64,000 nt of DNA from Hyphomonas polymorpha PS728 (GCF_000685315.1 NZ_ARYM01000014.1:1-64000); one strand, 5' to 3'. Shown: positions 1 through 9,123, numbered from the stretch's first letter. The notes: a model not told the origin generated them from the sequence alone. Translations and numbers: made by a program.

Positions 1-23
1 TCCGGCAAACCCGGCGCGGTTCA

Positions 24-1088
24 ATGTCTAAAGTCATCGACGTGCAACCGTCATTTCAGTTTGCGACTGCAAAGGCACAACATACGTTACGCGAGACTCC
101 GGCCGGTCGCCATACCATTAAAGCTACATTCTTTGAAACGGATCGTAGAATCAGTGTGCTAACAATTCAAAAGTTCAACTCAGCATCCGGCGCCAGTAGA
201 GAGTTTTCTTTCTCTTTCGTTGGTTCAGAAATACGAGAACTTAAAGAATTTTTGGCCGGAGTCGAAACGGTCGCTGTGGACGATCCTCGAAAGCGACACA
301 TCCAAGACGAAGAGTTACATGAAATTGTTTTAAACCGTGCCCAGATCAATCGACTGGTTTCAACAGACGAAGGCTTAGTCATTGACATTCTGAAAAACGC
401 CAATCTCCGTCGGGATTTTGTCGCCGTGCGATACAGGCAGGAGCAATTGAGTATTTTTGAAAAGTTGCTTGAAGACGGCACGTTCTTTGAACAAAAGATG
501 GAGCAACACAAGGCCGATAAACCAGAACGACTATGGCAAAAATTCTTTGAACTGAATACTTGGATATTTGGCTACGGCCTTTCGTATCAATTCTTAAGCG
601 GACTTGATAAAAAGAAACTTGAGCAAGCAGTCAGCGGGTATGATTTGAGTGGTCACGGCAAGATCGCTGACGCTGTTATGAAGACTCGAGGAATCATAAA
701 TTCGCTCTGCTTTGTTGAGGTAAAAACCCACAAAACTGAACTACTAAGCGCTGACTCTAAAAGGTCAGGGGTGTGGCATCCAAGTTCGAACCTAACAGCG
801 GCGGTAGCTCAGATTCACGTGACCGTGCAATCGGCACTTGAGACACTTCAGGATATTGTGAGACCAAAGGAGAAGAACGGCGATCCGACCGGCGAACAGC
901 TTTTCAATATAGCGCCCAGTTCTTTCTTGGTTGTTGGAAGCCTCGCTCAGTTCCAATCCGAAAATGGTACAAACGTCGATAAATTCAAATCATTTGAATT
1001 ATACCGTCGCAACCTAAATGCACCGGAAGTGATCACTTTTGACGAACTGTATGAACGAGCGAGATTTATAGTAAGCCAAAGCAAGTGA
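24..1088 (+). CDS. sduA: Shedu-type anti-phage defence nuclease (SduA, DUF4263)
   Basis: A 354-residue protein whose C-terminal half (about residues 165-350) matches the DUF4263/Shedu nuclease domain. It starts with an ERLWQKFFE..TWIFGYGL-like stretch near residue 168. The PD-(D/E)XK catalytic set is visible: D216 in KIADAV, then E232-V-K234 in CFVEVKTHK. The N-terminal half (1-160) is the variable part seen in Shedu proteins and probably senses the trigger. Shedu is a single-gene defence system, so no partner is required. The gene is visibly richer in A+T than the rest of the window and lies at the tRNA-proximal end of an island, which fits horizontal transfer. The ATG at 24 is the first in-frame one; an upstream start outside the window is possible. 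Confidence 0.82.
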   Translation: MSKVIDVQPSFQFATAKAQHTLRETPAGRHTIKATFFETDRRISVLTIQKFNSASGASREFSFSFVGSEIRELKEFLAGVETVAVDDPRKRHIQDEELHEIVLNRAQINRLVSTDEGLVIDILKNANLRRDFVAVRYRQEQLSIFEKLLEDGTFFEQKMEQHKADKPERLWQKFFELNTWIFGYGLSYQFLSGLDKKKLEQAVSGYDLSGHGKIADAVMKTRGIINSLCFVEVKTHKTELLSADSKRSGVWHPSSNLTAAVAQIHVTVQSALETLQDIVRPKEKNGDPTGEQLFNIAPSSFLVVGSLAQFQSENGTNVDKFKSFELYRRNLNAPEVITFDELYERARFIVSQSK

Positions 1089-1179
1089 GGCTTATCTGCT
1101 TGCGATTATGGCCGCAGCCCAAAACCTTGGCATGTCGCTTGCTAGGCGAGTCTTTATGGAAAATCCAATGGTGCCTTAA

Positions 1180-1701
1180 ATGAGCGAAGCAGCAGAACTA
1201 CAGGGCCTTATGCAGCGTCTTATCGCTTTGCGCGCTCGATCCACGCCGATTGCAGATGCTGAAGTCGTGCCGGAGGGTGTGAAGGAAGTATTTTTAGGCC
1301 TTGTCCGCGTGCTGTATCATGAGGCGCCAAATGTTAAGGGCGTACCACTCGCGATTGAAGTTCTAGAAGGCGGAGCTGCCTATCTTCGCTTCCGAGTATT
1401 CTGCGATTCCGACGGCGGAAATCCCGATGTAAAATATTGGGAACGCGCCTCATGGGAACATGACATTCCCTCTCCGGAAGAAGGAAATGGGGCCGTTTGG
1501 GCTAAAACGCGAAAAGCGCTTGCCGACAGGGACGCTAAAGCGCTTCGTGAATGTTATGTGGCCGCTGGCCCGAACCTGGATGACTTCATAGATTTTATCA
1601 GCGACTGCACTGGCGAAGATTATTCCGACATCCTTGAAACGAACGATGCTGAAAAAGTGCTGGATGAGATTCTGGCTCGCTTAAAGAAGCCTCCGAAATG
1701 A
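1180..1701 (+). CDS. hypothetical protein coupled to AlpA-like gene
   Basis: A 173-residue soluble, acidic protein that I do not recognise. It has no signal peptide or membrane segment. The C-terminal third is rich in Asp/Glu (about residues 125-165) and the middle has a W-rich stretch around YWERASWEHD. Its stop overlaps the start of the next gene by 4 bases (ATGA), so the two are probably translated together. It lies in the island between the Shedu gene and the AlpA-like gene. It might be a DNA-binding partner, a small defence component or island cargo; nothing in the sequence decides between these. Confidence 0.6.
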   Translation: MSEAAELQGLMQRLIALRARSTPIADAEVVPEGVKEVFLGLVRVLYHEAPNVKGVPLAIEVLEGGAAYLRFRVFCDSDGGNPDVKYWERASWEHDIPSPEEGNGAVWAKTRKALADRDAKALRECYVAAGPNLDDFIDFISDCTGEDYSDILETNDAEKVLDEILARLKKPPK

Positions 1702-1916
1702 CCCGCCTCATTCGCCTTCCTGAAGTTCGGCGCCTCACTTCACTTTCGAAGACTGAGATTGCCCGGCGCATGCGCGAAGGCGAATTCCCGCCAAATCACA
1801 AGCTGGGATCGCGAACAGTGGTCTGGCGCGAAGACGAAGTGGCAGCATGGATTGACCGCGCTACCGCGCCTCCGAAAAAGAGTCCTAGGGACCGAGCCGG
1901 GGACCTTTTGTCATAA
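1698..1916 (+). CDS. AlpA-family helix-turn-helix regulator
   Basis: A 72-residue protein with the AlpA/excisionase-like winged-helix layout: an N-terminal LPEVRRLTSLSKTEIARRMREG helix-turn-helix, then GSRTVVWREDEVAAWID near residues 37-53. AlpA proteins control integrase and excision genes of prophages and islands. The gene overlaps the upstream unknown gene by 4 bases and ends only 22 bases before the 3' end of a tRNA-Leu, the usual place for island recombination genes. No integrase is seen in the window, so it would have to lie to the left. Confidence 0.8.
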   Translation: MTRLIRLPEVRRLTSLSKTEIARRMREGEFPPNHKLGSRTVVWREDEVAAWIDRATAPPKKSPRDRAGDLLS

Positions 1917-1919
1917 TAC

Positions 1920-1933
1920 CCTGTAATTACAGG
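1920..1933. repeat. 14-bp perfect palindrome beside the tRNA-Leu 3' end
   Basis: CCTGTAATTACAGG is a perfect inverted repeat between the AlpA-like stop codon and the CCA end of the tRNA-Leu. It is not followed by a T tract, so it is a poor intrinsic terminator. Its place at the presumed island junction suggests a binding site for AlpA or for recombination proteins, but this is inference. Confidence 0.5.
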
Positions 1934-1938
1934 CTATA

Positions 1939-2023
1939 TGGTGCGGATGAAAGGACTCGAACCTTCACACCTTGCGGCGCTGGAACCTAAATCCAGTGCG
2001 TCTACCAATTCCGCCACATCCGC
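1939..2023 (-). tRNA. tRNA-Leu (anticodon TAG)
   Basis: Read on the minus strand, the sequence starts GCGGATGTGGCGGAATTGG and ends with a pairing acceptor arm followed by an encoded CCA. The anticodon arm CTGGATTTAGGTTCCAG carries TAG. The long variable arm (GCGCCGCAAGGTGT) is that of a class II leucine tRNA. The T arm contains GGTTCGAGTCC. The 3' end faces the Shedu/AlpA genes, so it is the likely integration site of the island on the left. Confidence 0.96.
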
Positions 2024-2168
2024 GTGTGGCCGCTTCCTACGCTACGGCGGCGCGGCCTGCAACCGGCCTTCTGAAGTGCCGCAGGGGGGCTTAAAATGCC
2101 GGATCAAACCACCCGTCGGCGGCTCCGGCTAAGGATAATGTCAGCACAAGGAGCAATATCGCTCGCCA

Positions 2169-3899
2169 TCAATCCTGGCAGGTACAGATAGCGCCGCCGT
2201 ACCGGTCCGGGCCGTAGCCTGCGATCTCCTGCGGCTCGGCGCAGGAGATTGCCTCGGCGGGCTGATACCGGATGTCCAGCCCGGCTTCCCGCATCAGGTA
2301 TATCCGTGAGTGCGCCATGTCCGGATAGACGCAGTAGCGTCCCCCGGCTGCCGCCATGGCGTTTATCTGGGCATTGACTTCGGCGTCACGTTGGGCGGCC
2401 AGCCGAGCGCCCGCTGCTCCCACGATCAGGCTGTTGAACAGCATCAATGCCAAGATCAGGCCGCCGAGGATTTGTGCGGCGCGGCTGTTTGCGGCCAGCG
2501 CTGCCGCAGTGATCGCCACCGGTACGAACCAGAATTGCGGCACATAGCGCGCCCACCAGTTCTGCGGCATCACGATCACCGAGAGTATCATCATGGCACT
2601 GATCACCAGCAGCCAGAGGGTTGTCTCGCTGCGCCAGCGCGGGCGAACGACCAGAGCAAGAGCGGCCGCGATCGACAGCAGGAAAATGCCCGAGAAAAAC
2701 GGCCCGAAGCCGGACAGGCGAACGTCCACGCCGCCTGCAGCGCGCAGTTCCTGCGGGGAGATGGAGAGGGGAAACTTCAGCTGCGGCGTTGTCGCATATC
2801 CAGAATGTGTTTCCGAGAAGAGAGAGTAGAAGAAACGTTCGGCTGCGGACATTCCCTCGAGAACTTCCGGCGTATTGTCGAGCGCGGGCCCTTCGCCGGT
2901 CATGATGTCGACCGCGTTTGGACCCATGATGGGGTGGAAGATGTGTCCTTGATCAAGGAAGTTCTGCATGTAGGGCGACCAGCCAAGCAAGACGACGGCC
3001 ACAAAGGCAGAAGCAAACAGCCCCGCCGCAAGCGCTGCCGCCCGGCGGAGGCCCCGCTGGAAGAAGATGCCGGCGCAGGCAAATCCGCAGAGGATCACGA
3101 ACATCGGAATGGCGGAAAATTTCAGGTTCAGGGCGAGTAGAAGTGTGATGAGCGCGGTAGCCAGAGCCAGCTTGTCGTCATATCGCGCCCACATCATGAT
3201 CGACACGGTGAATATCAGGATGCAGACGCCCAAGAGTCCGTCATTCATCGCCGTAAACAGCTGAGAGAGGACGATAGGGTTGAGCGAGACCACTGCGGTG
3301 AGCAGCGCTGCGACGAGCCATGAGAACCCCGCGCGGAAAAGTGCGCCCCCCAGCACTGCGGCGCCGGCAAGCAGAACAAGCAGATTGAGCACCTTGCCCA
3401 TTGCCAACGGAAACCCCGCCGTCATCAGCAGCGCGGCGAAATCCCACCCGCCGCGCGGATAGTGGATGGCCCACAAGGTAATCGGATCGCTAATCACCGC
3501 TGGCTCGGCGTTGCCATGCAGAGGGTTCCAGCCCTGAGCGAGGGCATAGATCGCCTGGAAATGATAATGCTGACCATCCATCGACGTATCGTGAACCAGC
3601 CCCGTCACAATCAGCGCGACGACAATGAGGCCCACCGAGACAAGCGGCGCAAAGCGCCAGCGGCCGGAGAGAAAAAACCGGGGCAGGTAGAGCCCTCCAG
3701 CAAGCGAAGCACCCAAGATGACCCAGGCCACCGGCGCGGAAAGTGCGCTGCCCGCTGTCAGCCATAAGGTCGTCAGGATGAATGCCAGCACCGGGAAGAA
3801 CAGCAGCGGCGTGCCGATTTCCCAGAGAATGGCCGATTGCGTCCCTTTCCGGTCGTCACTCGCATGATCGTATGGGCTGAGGAGTAGATGAGCGATCAT
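2169..3899 (-). CDS. polytopic membrane protein, GT-C glycosyltransferase-like
   Basis: A 576-residue protein with about eleven or twelve hydrophobic segments from residue 25 to about 495 and a soluble C-terminal tail with several cysteines. The first long loop, near residues 103-125, carries an acidic/aromatic motif (HDTSMDGQHYHFQAI...GWNP). This is the arrangement of GT-C enzymes, in which acidic residues in the first periplasmic loop bind a polyprenyl-phosphate sugar. I do not recognise the exact family. It stands alone, divergent from the first GT87 gene. No clear ribosome-binding site precedes the ATG, so the start is uncertain. Confidence 0.6.
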   Translation of the reverse strand: MIAHLLLSPYDHASDDRKGTQSAILWEIGTPLLFFPVLAFILTTLWLTAGSALSAPVAWVILGASLAGGLYLPRFFLSGRWRFAPLVSVGLIVVALIVTGLVHDTSMDGQHYHFQAIYALAQGWNPLHGNAEPAVISDPITLWAIHYPRGGWDFAALLMTAGFPLAMGKVLNLLVLLAGAAVLGGALFRAGFSWLVAALLTAVVSLNPIVLSQLFTAMNDGLLGVCILIFTVSIMMWARYDDKLALATALITLLLALNLKFSAIPMFVILCGFACAGIFFQRGLRRAAALAAGLFASAFVAVVLLGWSPYMQNFLDQGHIFHPIMGPNAVDIMTGEGPALDNTPEVLEGMSAAERFFYSLFSETHSGYATTPQLKFPLSISPQELRAAGGVDVRLSGFGPFFSGIFLLSIAAALALVVRPRWRSETTLWLLVISAMMILSVIVMPQNWWARYVPQFWFVPVAITAAALAANSRAAQILGGLILALMLFNSLIVGAAGARLAAQRDAEVNAQINAMAAAGGRYCVYPDMAHSRIYLMREAGLDIRYQPAEAISCAEPQEIAGYGPDRYGGAICTCQD

Positions 3900-4288
3900 G
3901 GCAGGGGCACACTGGATTGTTGAACCGGATCAGGCTTCGCGGGCAGGCGCCGCAGCGGGCAGGGATGCAATCTGCGTGCAAGATCAGCAGATCGGCTGGC
4001 GGAAATTTCCATCCGTCCTGAATGATCAGCAAATGATAGCAGTCTCAAAACCGGCGCCCCCGAAACGCAAAATCTGGCATGCGAAAGGACGCGCCGTCAA
4101 TCTGTGCCCGCCACCACAAAGGGAACCTTGGAAACGGCTGCGCCGCTGCAGTTTGTGGCCGATTTTACTGGGCATTCCTGCACATGCTCGCGGCGCGGCC
4201 GTGTGCATGAAAATTAGGCCGGAAGGGCATGTTCTGCTGGCATTCTGATTTCTTTGCGATATTTGGTTCAGACTGGACGGGGACACAA
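3900..4288. other. 389-bp divergent intergenic region
   Basis: The region separates two divergent membrane-glycosyltransferase genes. Open frames run through it on both strands, but they lack ribosome-binding sites and recognisable protein features, so I call no gene. It probably holds the promoters of both neighbours. I see no clear repeat, riboswitch or operator in it. Confidence 0.5.
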
Positions 4289-5674
4289 ATGTCGAATTTG
4301 CGCTCAAAGGCTGTTGCAGGCCGTCTGTCTGCATTCGTGGCTGGTTCGCCGAGAACCGCCGCCGCGCTGGCCGTGTACGCGCTTCTGGCTTGTGTCCTGC
4401 TGATTCATATTATGCTTGCCCTGGCCGGCCAGCAGTCTGGCGCGTGGATTTTACGCGGTATCGTGTCGAGTGAAACTCTGGAGGCTGCGGACTCCTGGAA
4501 TGTGATGATCGTGGCCCTCGAATGGCTGGACACGCATCCGGCTGCCGATGGCAGCCTCTATCGCGAAGTATTCTTCGAGCAGCAGCATAAATTCCAGTAT
4601 GCGCCCACAAGCCTGGTGCCCCTCGATGCCCTGCGACTGATGGGGTTCGAGCTTACGCCGCTGCTCCTCAACAATTTGAACCGCCTGATATTGCTCGCAT
4701 CGGCCCTGGGCGTGGGCGCGCTGTGTTGGCTTTTGCCGGAGCGCCTGATCAAAGGCCCGCTTGACGCCGACACGCGCCGCGCACGGCTGCTTTTGGCCGT
4801 GGCGGCGCCGGGCGCGGCGCTGCTCTTCTTTCCGTTGATCTATGGCTATCATATCGGCCAGCTGCAGGTGTGGATTAACGCGCTGTTCGTGGCCGCCTGC
4901 ATCGCCTGGGTAAGTGGTCACCGCGCCACCACAGGCGTGCTCATTGGGCTCGTCTGTATGCTGAAACCGCAATTCGGCCTGTTCCTCATCTGGGGCGCGC
5001 TCCGGCGTGAGTGGCGTTTCACCATTGCCCTCCTGGCAACCGGCACGCTGGGTCTTGCGCTGTCCGTTGTCCTCTACGGCTTCGGCAACCATCTCGCCTA
5101 TCTGGAGGTGCTCTCCTTCCTCTCCAGGCATGGCGAATCTTATTGGGCAAACCAATCTGCCAACGGCCTGATGCAGCGCATCTTCCAGAATGGCGAAATC
5201 CATGATTTCGGCGGCGATGCATTCCCTCCGTTCCATGCAGTCATTTACGCCGTCTCCATGCTGGTGACCGTTGCTTTCCTCGCCGGCATTTTCCGGTTAC
5301 GGCGCGCGGAAGGGGAAGGCGTCCCCTTCTTCGACTTCATGCTGGCGGCGCTGGTGTTCACCGCGGCCTCGCCCATCGCCTGGGAACACCATTACGGTAT
5401 TCTGGCGCCCATATTTGCCGTCATGGCCTCGGTGTGGATACTGGCTGCGCCGCGCAGCGGTCGTGGCTGGCTCGGTCTGGCGCTGTGCCTGGCTTTCCTG
5501 ATTGCGGCGCTTCCCCTGTGGGCGCTCCAATATGCACCCGGCTTGCTGCACCTGCTGATGTCGCATCTCTATTTCGCCGCGCTGTTCGCGCTGGCCGCTC
5601 TTTGGGGGCTGGTCAGAGGCCGCTGGGGTCTGCCGCCCGGCGATACTCCGCTCGCCGCTGGGGAAGCAGCGTGA
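4289..5674 (+). CDS. GT87/DUF2029 membrane glycosyltransferase
   Basis: A 461-residue polytopic protein matching the DUF2029/GT87 family, polyprenyl-phosphate-sugar-dependent enzymes of the GT-C fold (the mycobacterial members are alpha-mannosyl and arabinosyl transferases). Visible features are an early periplasmic loop with acidic residues, the GVLIGLVCMLKPQFGLFLIWG segment typical of the family, and about ten membrane helices. The ATG at 4289 is chosen because GGGGA lies 6 bases before it; an earlier in-frame ATG at 4229 has no such site. It is followed at 91 bases by a second family member. The sugar and acceptor cannot be read from the sequence. Confidence 0.75.
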   Translation: MSNLRSKAVAGRLSAFVAGSPRTAAALAVYALLACVLLIHIMLALAGQQSGAWILRGIVSSETLEAADSWNVMIVALEWLDTHPAADGSLYREVFFEQQHKFQYAPTSLVPLDALRLMGFELTPLLLNNLNRLILLASALGVGALCWLLPERLIKGPLDADTRRARLLLAVAAPGAALLFFPLIYGYHIGQLQVWINALFVAACIAWVSGHRATTGVLIGLVCMLKPQFGLFLIWGALRREWRFTIALLATGTLGLALSVVLYGFGNHLAYLEVLSFLSRHGESYWANQSANGLMQRIFQNGEIHDFGGDAFPPFHAVIYAVSMLVTVAFLAGIFRLRRAEGEGVPFFDFMLAALVFTAASPIAWEHHYGILAPIFAVMASVWILAAPRSGRGWLGLALCLAFLIAALPLWALQYAPGLLHLLMSHLYFAALFALAALWGLVRGRWGLPPGDTPLAAGEAA

Positions 5675-5765
5675 TATTTCTCTCCTTGCGCGCGTTCCGC
5701 GCAGCTTTTGGAGCACAACCGGGCTACTGCCGGGTTGAACTGAAGGACTCTCCGGTGGAGCAGAT

Positions 5766-7055
5766 ATGCAATCGCTGATCATAAACGGGCTGCATCTCGC
5801 AGGGGCGATTGGCGGCTTTCTCGTAATCTACCGGCTCGCAGGCTCGGCCCAGATGTCGCGTTTCATGTGGCCATTCACGCTCCTGTGGGGCGCTGTGATG
5901 GCGGCGTTCATCTTTCTGGTCACGCAGCCAACGCTGGAGTTCATCTTCTGGGACTTCCGGTACTGCTACTGGCTGGCCGGCAACCTCATCTGGCAGGGCC
6001 CACCAGCGCTGATGAGCTCCTATGACGATGTGCTGTTCGTCAATATTCCGATCGTCGCCTATCTCTTCGCGCCGTTTGGATTGTTGCCGCCTTTGGCGGC
6101 GTCGATTGTCTTTACACTGCTCGGTCTTGCTGCTGCCTGGGCCATCTGGCGGCTGCTGGTGCAAATGTTCGCGCTCGATCCGCGGGAAAGCGCGCTGCTC
6201 TGCTTTGCGCTCTGTGTCTATGGTCCGCTCATCTATGTGCTCAAGGTCGGCAACACATCGCATTTCATGCTGCTGCTGTTGCTCGGCGGTCTGATGATGG
6301 CCCGGTCGGGAAAGGATGTTTCCGCTGGCGTGTTGTTCGGGATCGCTGCGGTCATCAAGCCGTCGCTGCTGCTGATCGGCGTACTTTACTTCCTGCGGGG
6401 GCGTTGGCTGGTCGTCGCGGGCGGGGCAGCCGTGGTTATTAGTTCCCTGACTCTGTCATTGCTGATCTTCGGATGGGACATGCACGTCTACTGGTATGAG
6501 ACCACAATCCAGCCTTTCACGTCCAATCCCGTGCTCGCCAGCGCCAATCAGGCAGTGGGCGGCATGGTCGCGCGGTTTGAATCCGGTGGTGCGGACTGGC
6601 AGGATTTCAGCCCCTACATCCTGTCCCCCGTCAGCAAGCTGATCGCGCAGGGCCTGACGCTGACGATTATTGCCGGCATGCTCTATGCGGTCTGGCGTTC
6701 GGGCCGAATTTTCCGCCTGTCCAATCAGGATATGGAGCTGGAAGTCCTGATGATCCTCGCCCTCGGCCTGTCCGTCTCGGCGTTGTCTTGGGCGCACTAT
6801 CATATCTGGGCGTTGCCGGCGCTTGTTTTGCTTTGGGCCCGGTCGCGTCCCGGCGGACCGCTCGCGCGGCTGCGCTGGCCGCTGATTGCGACTTATGCCC
6901 TGCTGGCGGGCGCCGTCTTTGTGAGCCATTCGATGACATTGGGGCGGTTCGGACCGGTTTCCAACTTCATCGTTTCACACTGGCTGTGGGGCGCGCTCGC
7001 CACGCTGATCCTGCTCGCGATCGTCAGGGCGCAGCGAACGCCGCCGGCCGGCTGA
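5766..7055 (+). CDS. GT87/DUF2029 membrane glycosyltransferase
   Basis: A 429-residue polytopic protein of the same DUF2029/GT87 family as the gene before it. The signature GVLFGIAAVIKPSLLLIGVLYFLRGRW lies near residues 190-220, and the first loop has FWDFRYCYWLAGNL. A GTGGAG ribosome-binding site precedes the ATG. The two GT87 genes are in the same direction and probably form an operon. This gene ends one base before the stop codon of the convergent SDR gene, so there is no terminator spacer between the glycosyltransferase pair and the acylation operon. Confidence 0.78.
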   Translation: MQSLIINGLHLAGAIGGFLVIYRLAGSAQMSRFMWPFTLLWGAVMAAFIFLVTQPTLEFIFWDFRYCYWLAGNLIWQGPPALMSSYDDVLFVNIPIVAYLFAPFGLLPPLAASIVFTLLGLAAAWAIWRLLVQMFALDPRESALLCFALCVYGPLIYVLKVGNTSHFMLLLLLGGLMMARSGKDVSAGVLFGIAAVIKPSLLLIGVLYFLRGRWLVVAGGAAVVISSLTLSLLIFGWDMHVYWYETTIQPFTSNPVLASANQAVGGMVARFESGGADWQDFSPYILSPVSKLIAQGLTLTIIAGMLYAVWRSGRIFRLSNQDMELEVLMILALGLSVSALSWAHYHIWALPALVLLWARSRPGGPLARLRWPLIATYALLAGAVFVSHSMTLGRFGPVSNFIVSHWLWGALATLILLAIVRAQRTPPAG

Positions 7056-7820
7056 TCAGCAGGAAACGCCGCCGTCCACCAGGATCGTCTGCCCGGTAAT
7101 CATGCGCGCGCCGTCCGACAGCAGGAAACGCACCAGATTGGTCACGTCCTCGTCTTCGGCCAGCATGCCCAGCGGGGTGCGGTTGACGATCTGGTTCAGC
7201 TGAACCGGTGTGAGTACGGACGACATTTCCGTCAGCACATAGCCCGGCGCCACCGAGTTCACGGTAATCTTCCGGCGGCCAAGTTCACGCGCCAGCGCGC
7301 GGGTGAGGCCGTCCATACCGGCCTTGGAGGCCGAATAGGCGCTCATGCCATTATAGCCACGGCTGCCGATGATGGAGGAGATGTTGATGATGCGTCCGCC
7401 CTTGTTGGCGCGCAGCATGTATTCTGATGCAGCGCGGGCCGCCTGAATGGCGCCGAACAGGTTCACCTTGAGGATCTTTTCGGTCTCGCGGTTCGGGAAG
7501 GAGGCGAGAATGCCCGTCTGCGCGACGCCGGCATTATTCACAAGGCCCCACAGATTGTCCTTGCCCGCCCATTCAACGGCTGCATTGACGAATGCATCCA
7601 CCTGATCGGCTTCGCCCACTTCACAGCGGCTCCAGAAGAAGCGCGACCCGTATTCCGGATGCGCTGCCAAGGCTTCGATGTTGGCAGACTTTGAGCGCGA
7701 ACAGGTCGAGATGTGATACCCGTCTGCCAGCAGGCTTGCGATCATTGCCGCGCCGAGACCCCGGCTGCCGCCGGTCACGATCACATGGCGTGAGTTGAGA
7801 GAGGGCGCGGAGCCAGTCAT
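7056..7820 (-). CDS. SDR-family oxidoreductase, FabG-like
   Basis: A 254-residue short-chain dehydrogenase/reductase. The cofactor motif T16GGSRGLG23, the NNAG motif and the catalytic Ser...YSASK set are all present, and the length is that of classical SDRs such as 3-oxoacyl-ACP reductase. The start is placed at 7820, four bases after the stop of the ANL ligase; an ATG at 7862 lies inside that gene. It is the last gene of the MBOAT-SGNH-ACP-ligase operon. Its place beside an acyl carrier protein suggests it reduces a 3-oxoacyl group to a 3-hydroxyacyl group, which would define the group transferred by the cassette. That step is inference. Confidence 0.8.
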   Translation of the reverse strand: MTGSAPSLNSRHVIVTGGSRGLGAAMIASLLADGYHISTCSRSKSANIEALAAHPEYGSRFFWSRCEVGEADQVDAFVNAAVEWAGKDNLWGLVNNAGVAQTGILASFPNRETEKILKVNLFGAIQAARAASEYMLRANKGGRIINISSIIGSRGYNGMSAYSASKAGMDGLTRALARELGRRKITVNSVAPGYVLTEMSSVLTPVQLNQIVNRTPLGMLAEDEDVTNLVRFLLSDGARMITGQTILVDGGVSC

Positions 7821-7824
7821 GTTC

Positions 7825-9123
7825 TTAGCCTTTCTTGCCGGATTCGCGCACGGCGATGGCATCCACCACCTTGAAGGCGCGCGGCACCTGATATTGAGCG
7901 AGATTTTCGCGGCAGGCCGCCAGGATGGCGCTGCGTGTTTCGGCAGGGTCGAGCCCTGGTTCGATCACCACATCGGCAGCCACAAGCTGGCCGCTGATCG
8001 GGTTGGCCACGCCATAGACATGCGCCTCCATCACACCGGGCTGCTTTAGAAGGAACTGCTCCACCATCAGCGGATAAACCTTGGAACCAGCCACATTGAT
8101 CGTGCTGTCGTCCCGGCCAACGATGAAGGCGCGGTCGCCGCGGATCTCCACGCGGTCGGCCGTCGCCAGCCAGCCATCATCGAGACGCGGCTGGGCCGTG
8201 TCGGAAACATACCCACCCATCGCATTGGGCGTGCGGATATGCAGGAACCCGTCACGCACGCGCATCGTCACGCCCTGCGTTTCCGTGTCCAGCCATTCGG
8301 CGGGGAAGCCTTCGCGCCCGTCGTGTACGGAGAATACGACGCCCGCCTCGGTTGAGGCATAGATATGCGTCACCCGGGCATCGGGGAAAGCCTTGCGGAT
8401 ACGGTCCAGGGTCGACTGGTCCGCCGCTTCGCCCCCCAGGGTGATCTGGCGCAGGGTGAGATCGCCGGGGCGCACCACCATAAGGAAAGCGCGCCAGAAA
8501 GTCGGCGTGGCAGAAATCTGGGTAACACCGTTGGCCTTGGCCGCTTCAAGGAAACCGGCAGGCGTGCGCTCGTCGGGCGCCACGACAACGCCGCGCCCCA
8601 CCACGGCGGTGAGCTGCACCTGCACACCGGCAAAGCCCGTTGGCTGATAGGTGAGGAGCCATTTTGCGCCGCGATTGCCCGGATGCATGGCCGCTTTGGC
8701 GCGGCTCATCAGGGCGCTCAGGCTATGGGACGCAATCTTTGGCGCGCCGGTCGTGCCCGATGTCATCATGAAGATGCGGGCACTGGCAGCGTCGGCCGGC
8801 GTTTCGCCGGTGAGTTTGTCGCCAGCAGACACGACCATCTGTACGCCGAACTTCTTCACCACAGCGTCGATATGCGCCTCGGGAAGGTTGGTGTGTGCGA
8901 TGAACAGGTCCGCGCCCGTGCGGCTGGCCGCATCAATGGCACGGAGGATGTGGAACGGGTCGTCAGACCGCACCATCAGACGCGAAACGTCCGCTTCGCC
9001 CATCGCTGCCACCAGGCTCTCCGCCGCACGCGCAAGATTCCCGCGGCTCAACATGCCGCGGGCATTTGCGATCAGCGGAGCGGTGTCACTCGTGTCGAGT
9101 CCGAAGGCGCCGGCAGCAATCAT
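7825..9123 (-). CDS. ANL-superfamily acyl-activating ligase (DltA-like role)
   Basis: A 432-residue AMP-forming ligase. The phosphate-binding loop T121SGTTGAPK129, the YASTE motif at 255-259, the ATP-ribose Asp in TADR near 323 and the hinge GRDD near 337-340 are all present. The catalytic lysine of motif A10 is K430 in RESGKKG, almost the last residue. The region before the P-loop is shorter than in most family members (about 120 residues), so the N-terminal subdomain is reduced. It overlaps the ACP gene by 4 bases, so it most likely loads an acid onto that carrier, as DltA does for DltC. The substrate is unknown. Confidence 0.85.
   Translation of the reverse strand: MIAAGAFGLDTSDTAPLIANARGMLSRGNLARAAESLVAAMGEADVSRLMVRSDDPFHILRAIDAASRTGADLFIAHTNLPEAHIDAVVKKFGVQMVVSAGDKLTGETPADAASARIFMMTSGTTGAPKIASHSLSALMSRAKAAMHPGNRGAKWLLTYQPTGFAGVQVQLTAVVGRGVVVAPDERTPAGFLEAAKANGVTQISATPTFWRAFLMVVRPGDLTLRQITLGGEAADQSTLDRIRKAFPDARVTHIYASTEAGVVFSVHDGREGFPAEWLDTETQGVTMRVRDGFLHIRTPNAMGGYVSDTAQPRLDDGWLATADRVEIRGDRAFIVGRDDSTINVAGSKVYPLMVEQFLLKQPGVMEAHVYGVANPISGQLVAADVVIEPGLDPAETRSAILAACRENLAQYQVPRAFKVVDAIAVRESGKKG

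Noticed and set aside
3898-4248. Possible small gene in the divergent spacer
   Set aside because: No ribosome-binding site, no conserved pattern, and it starts inside the neighbouring gene's start codon.
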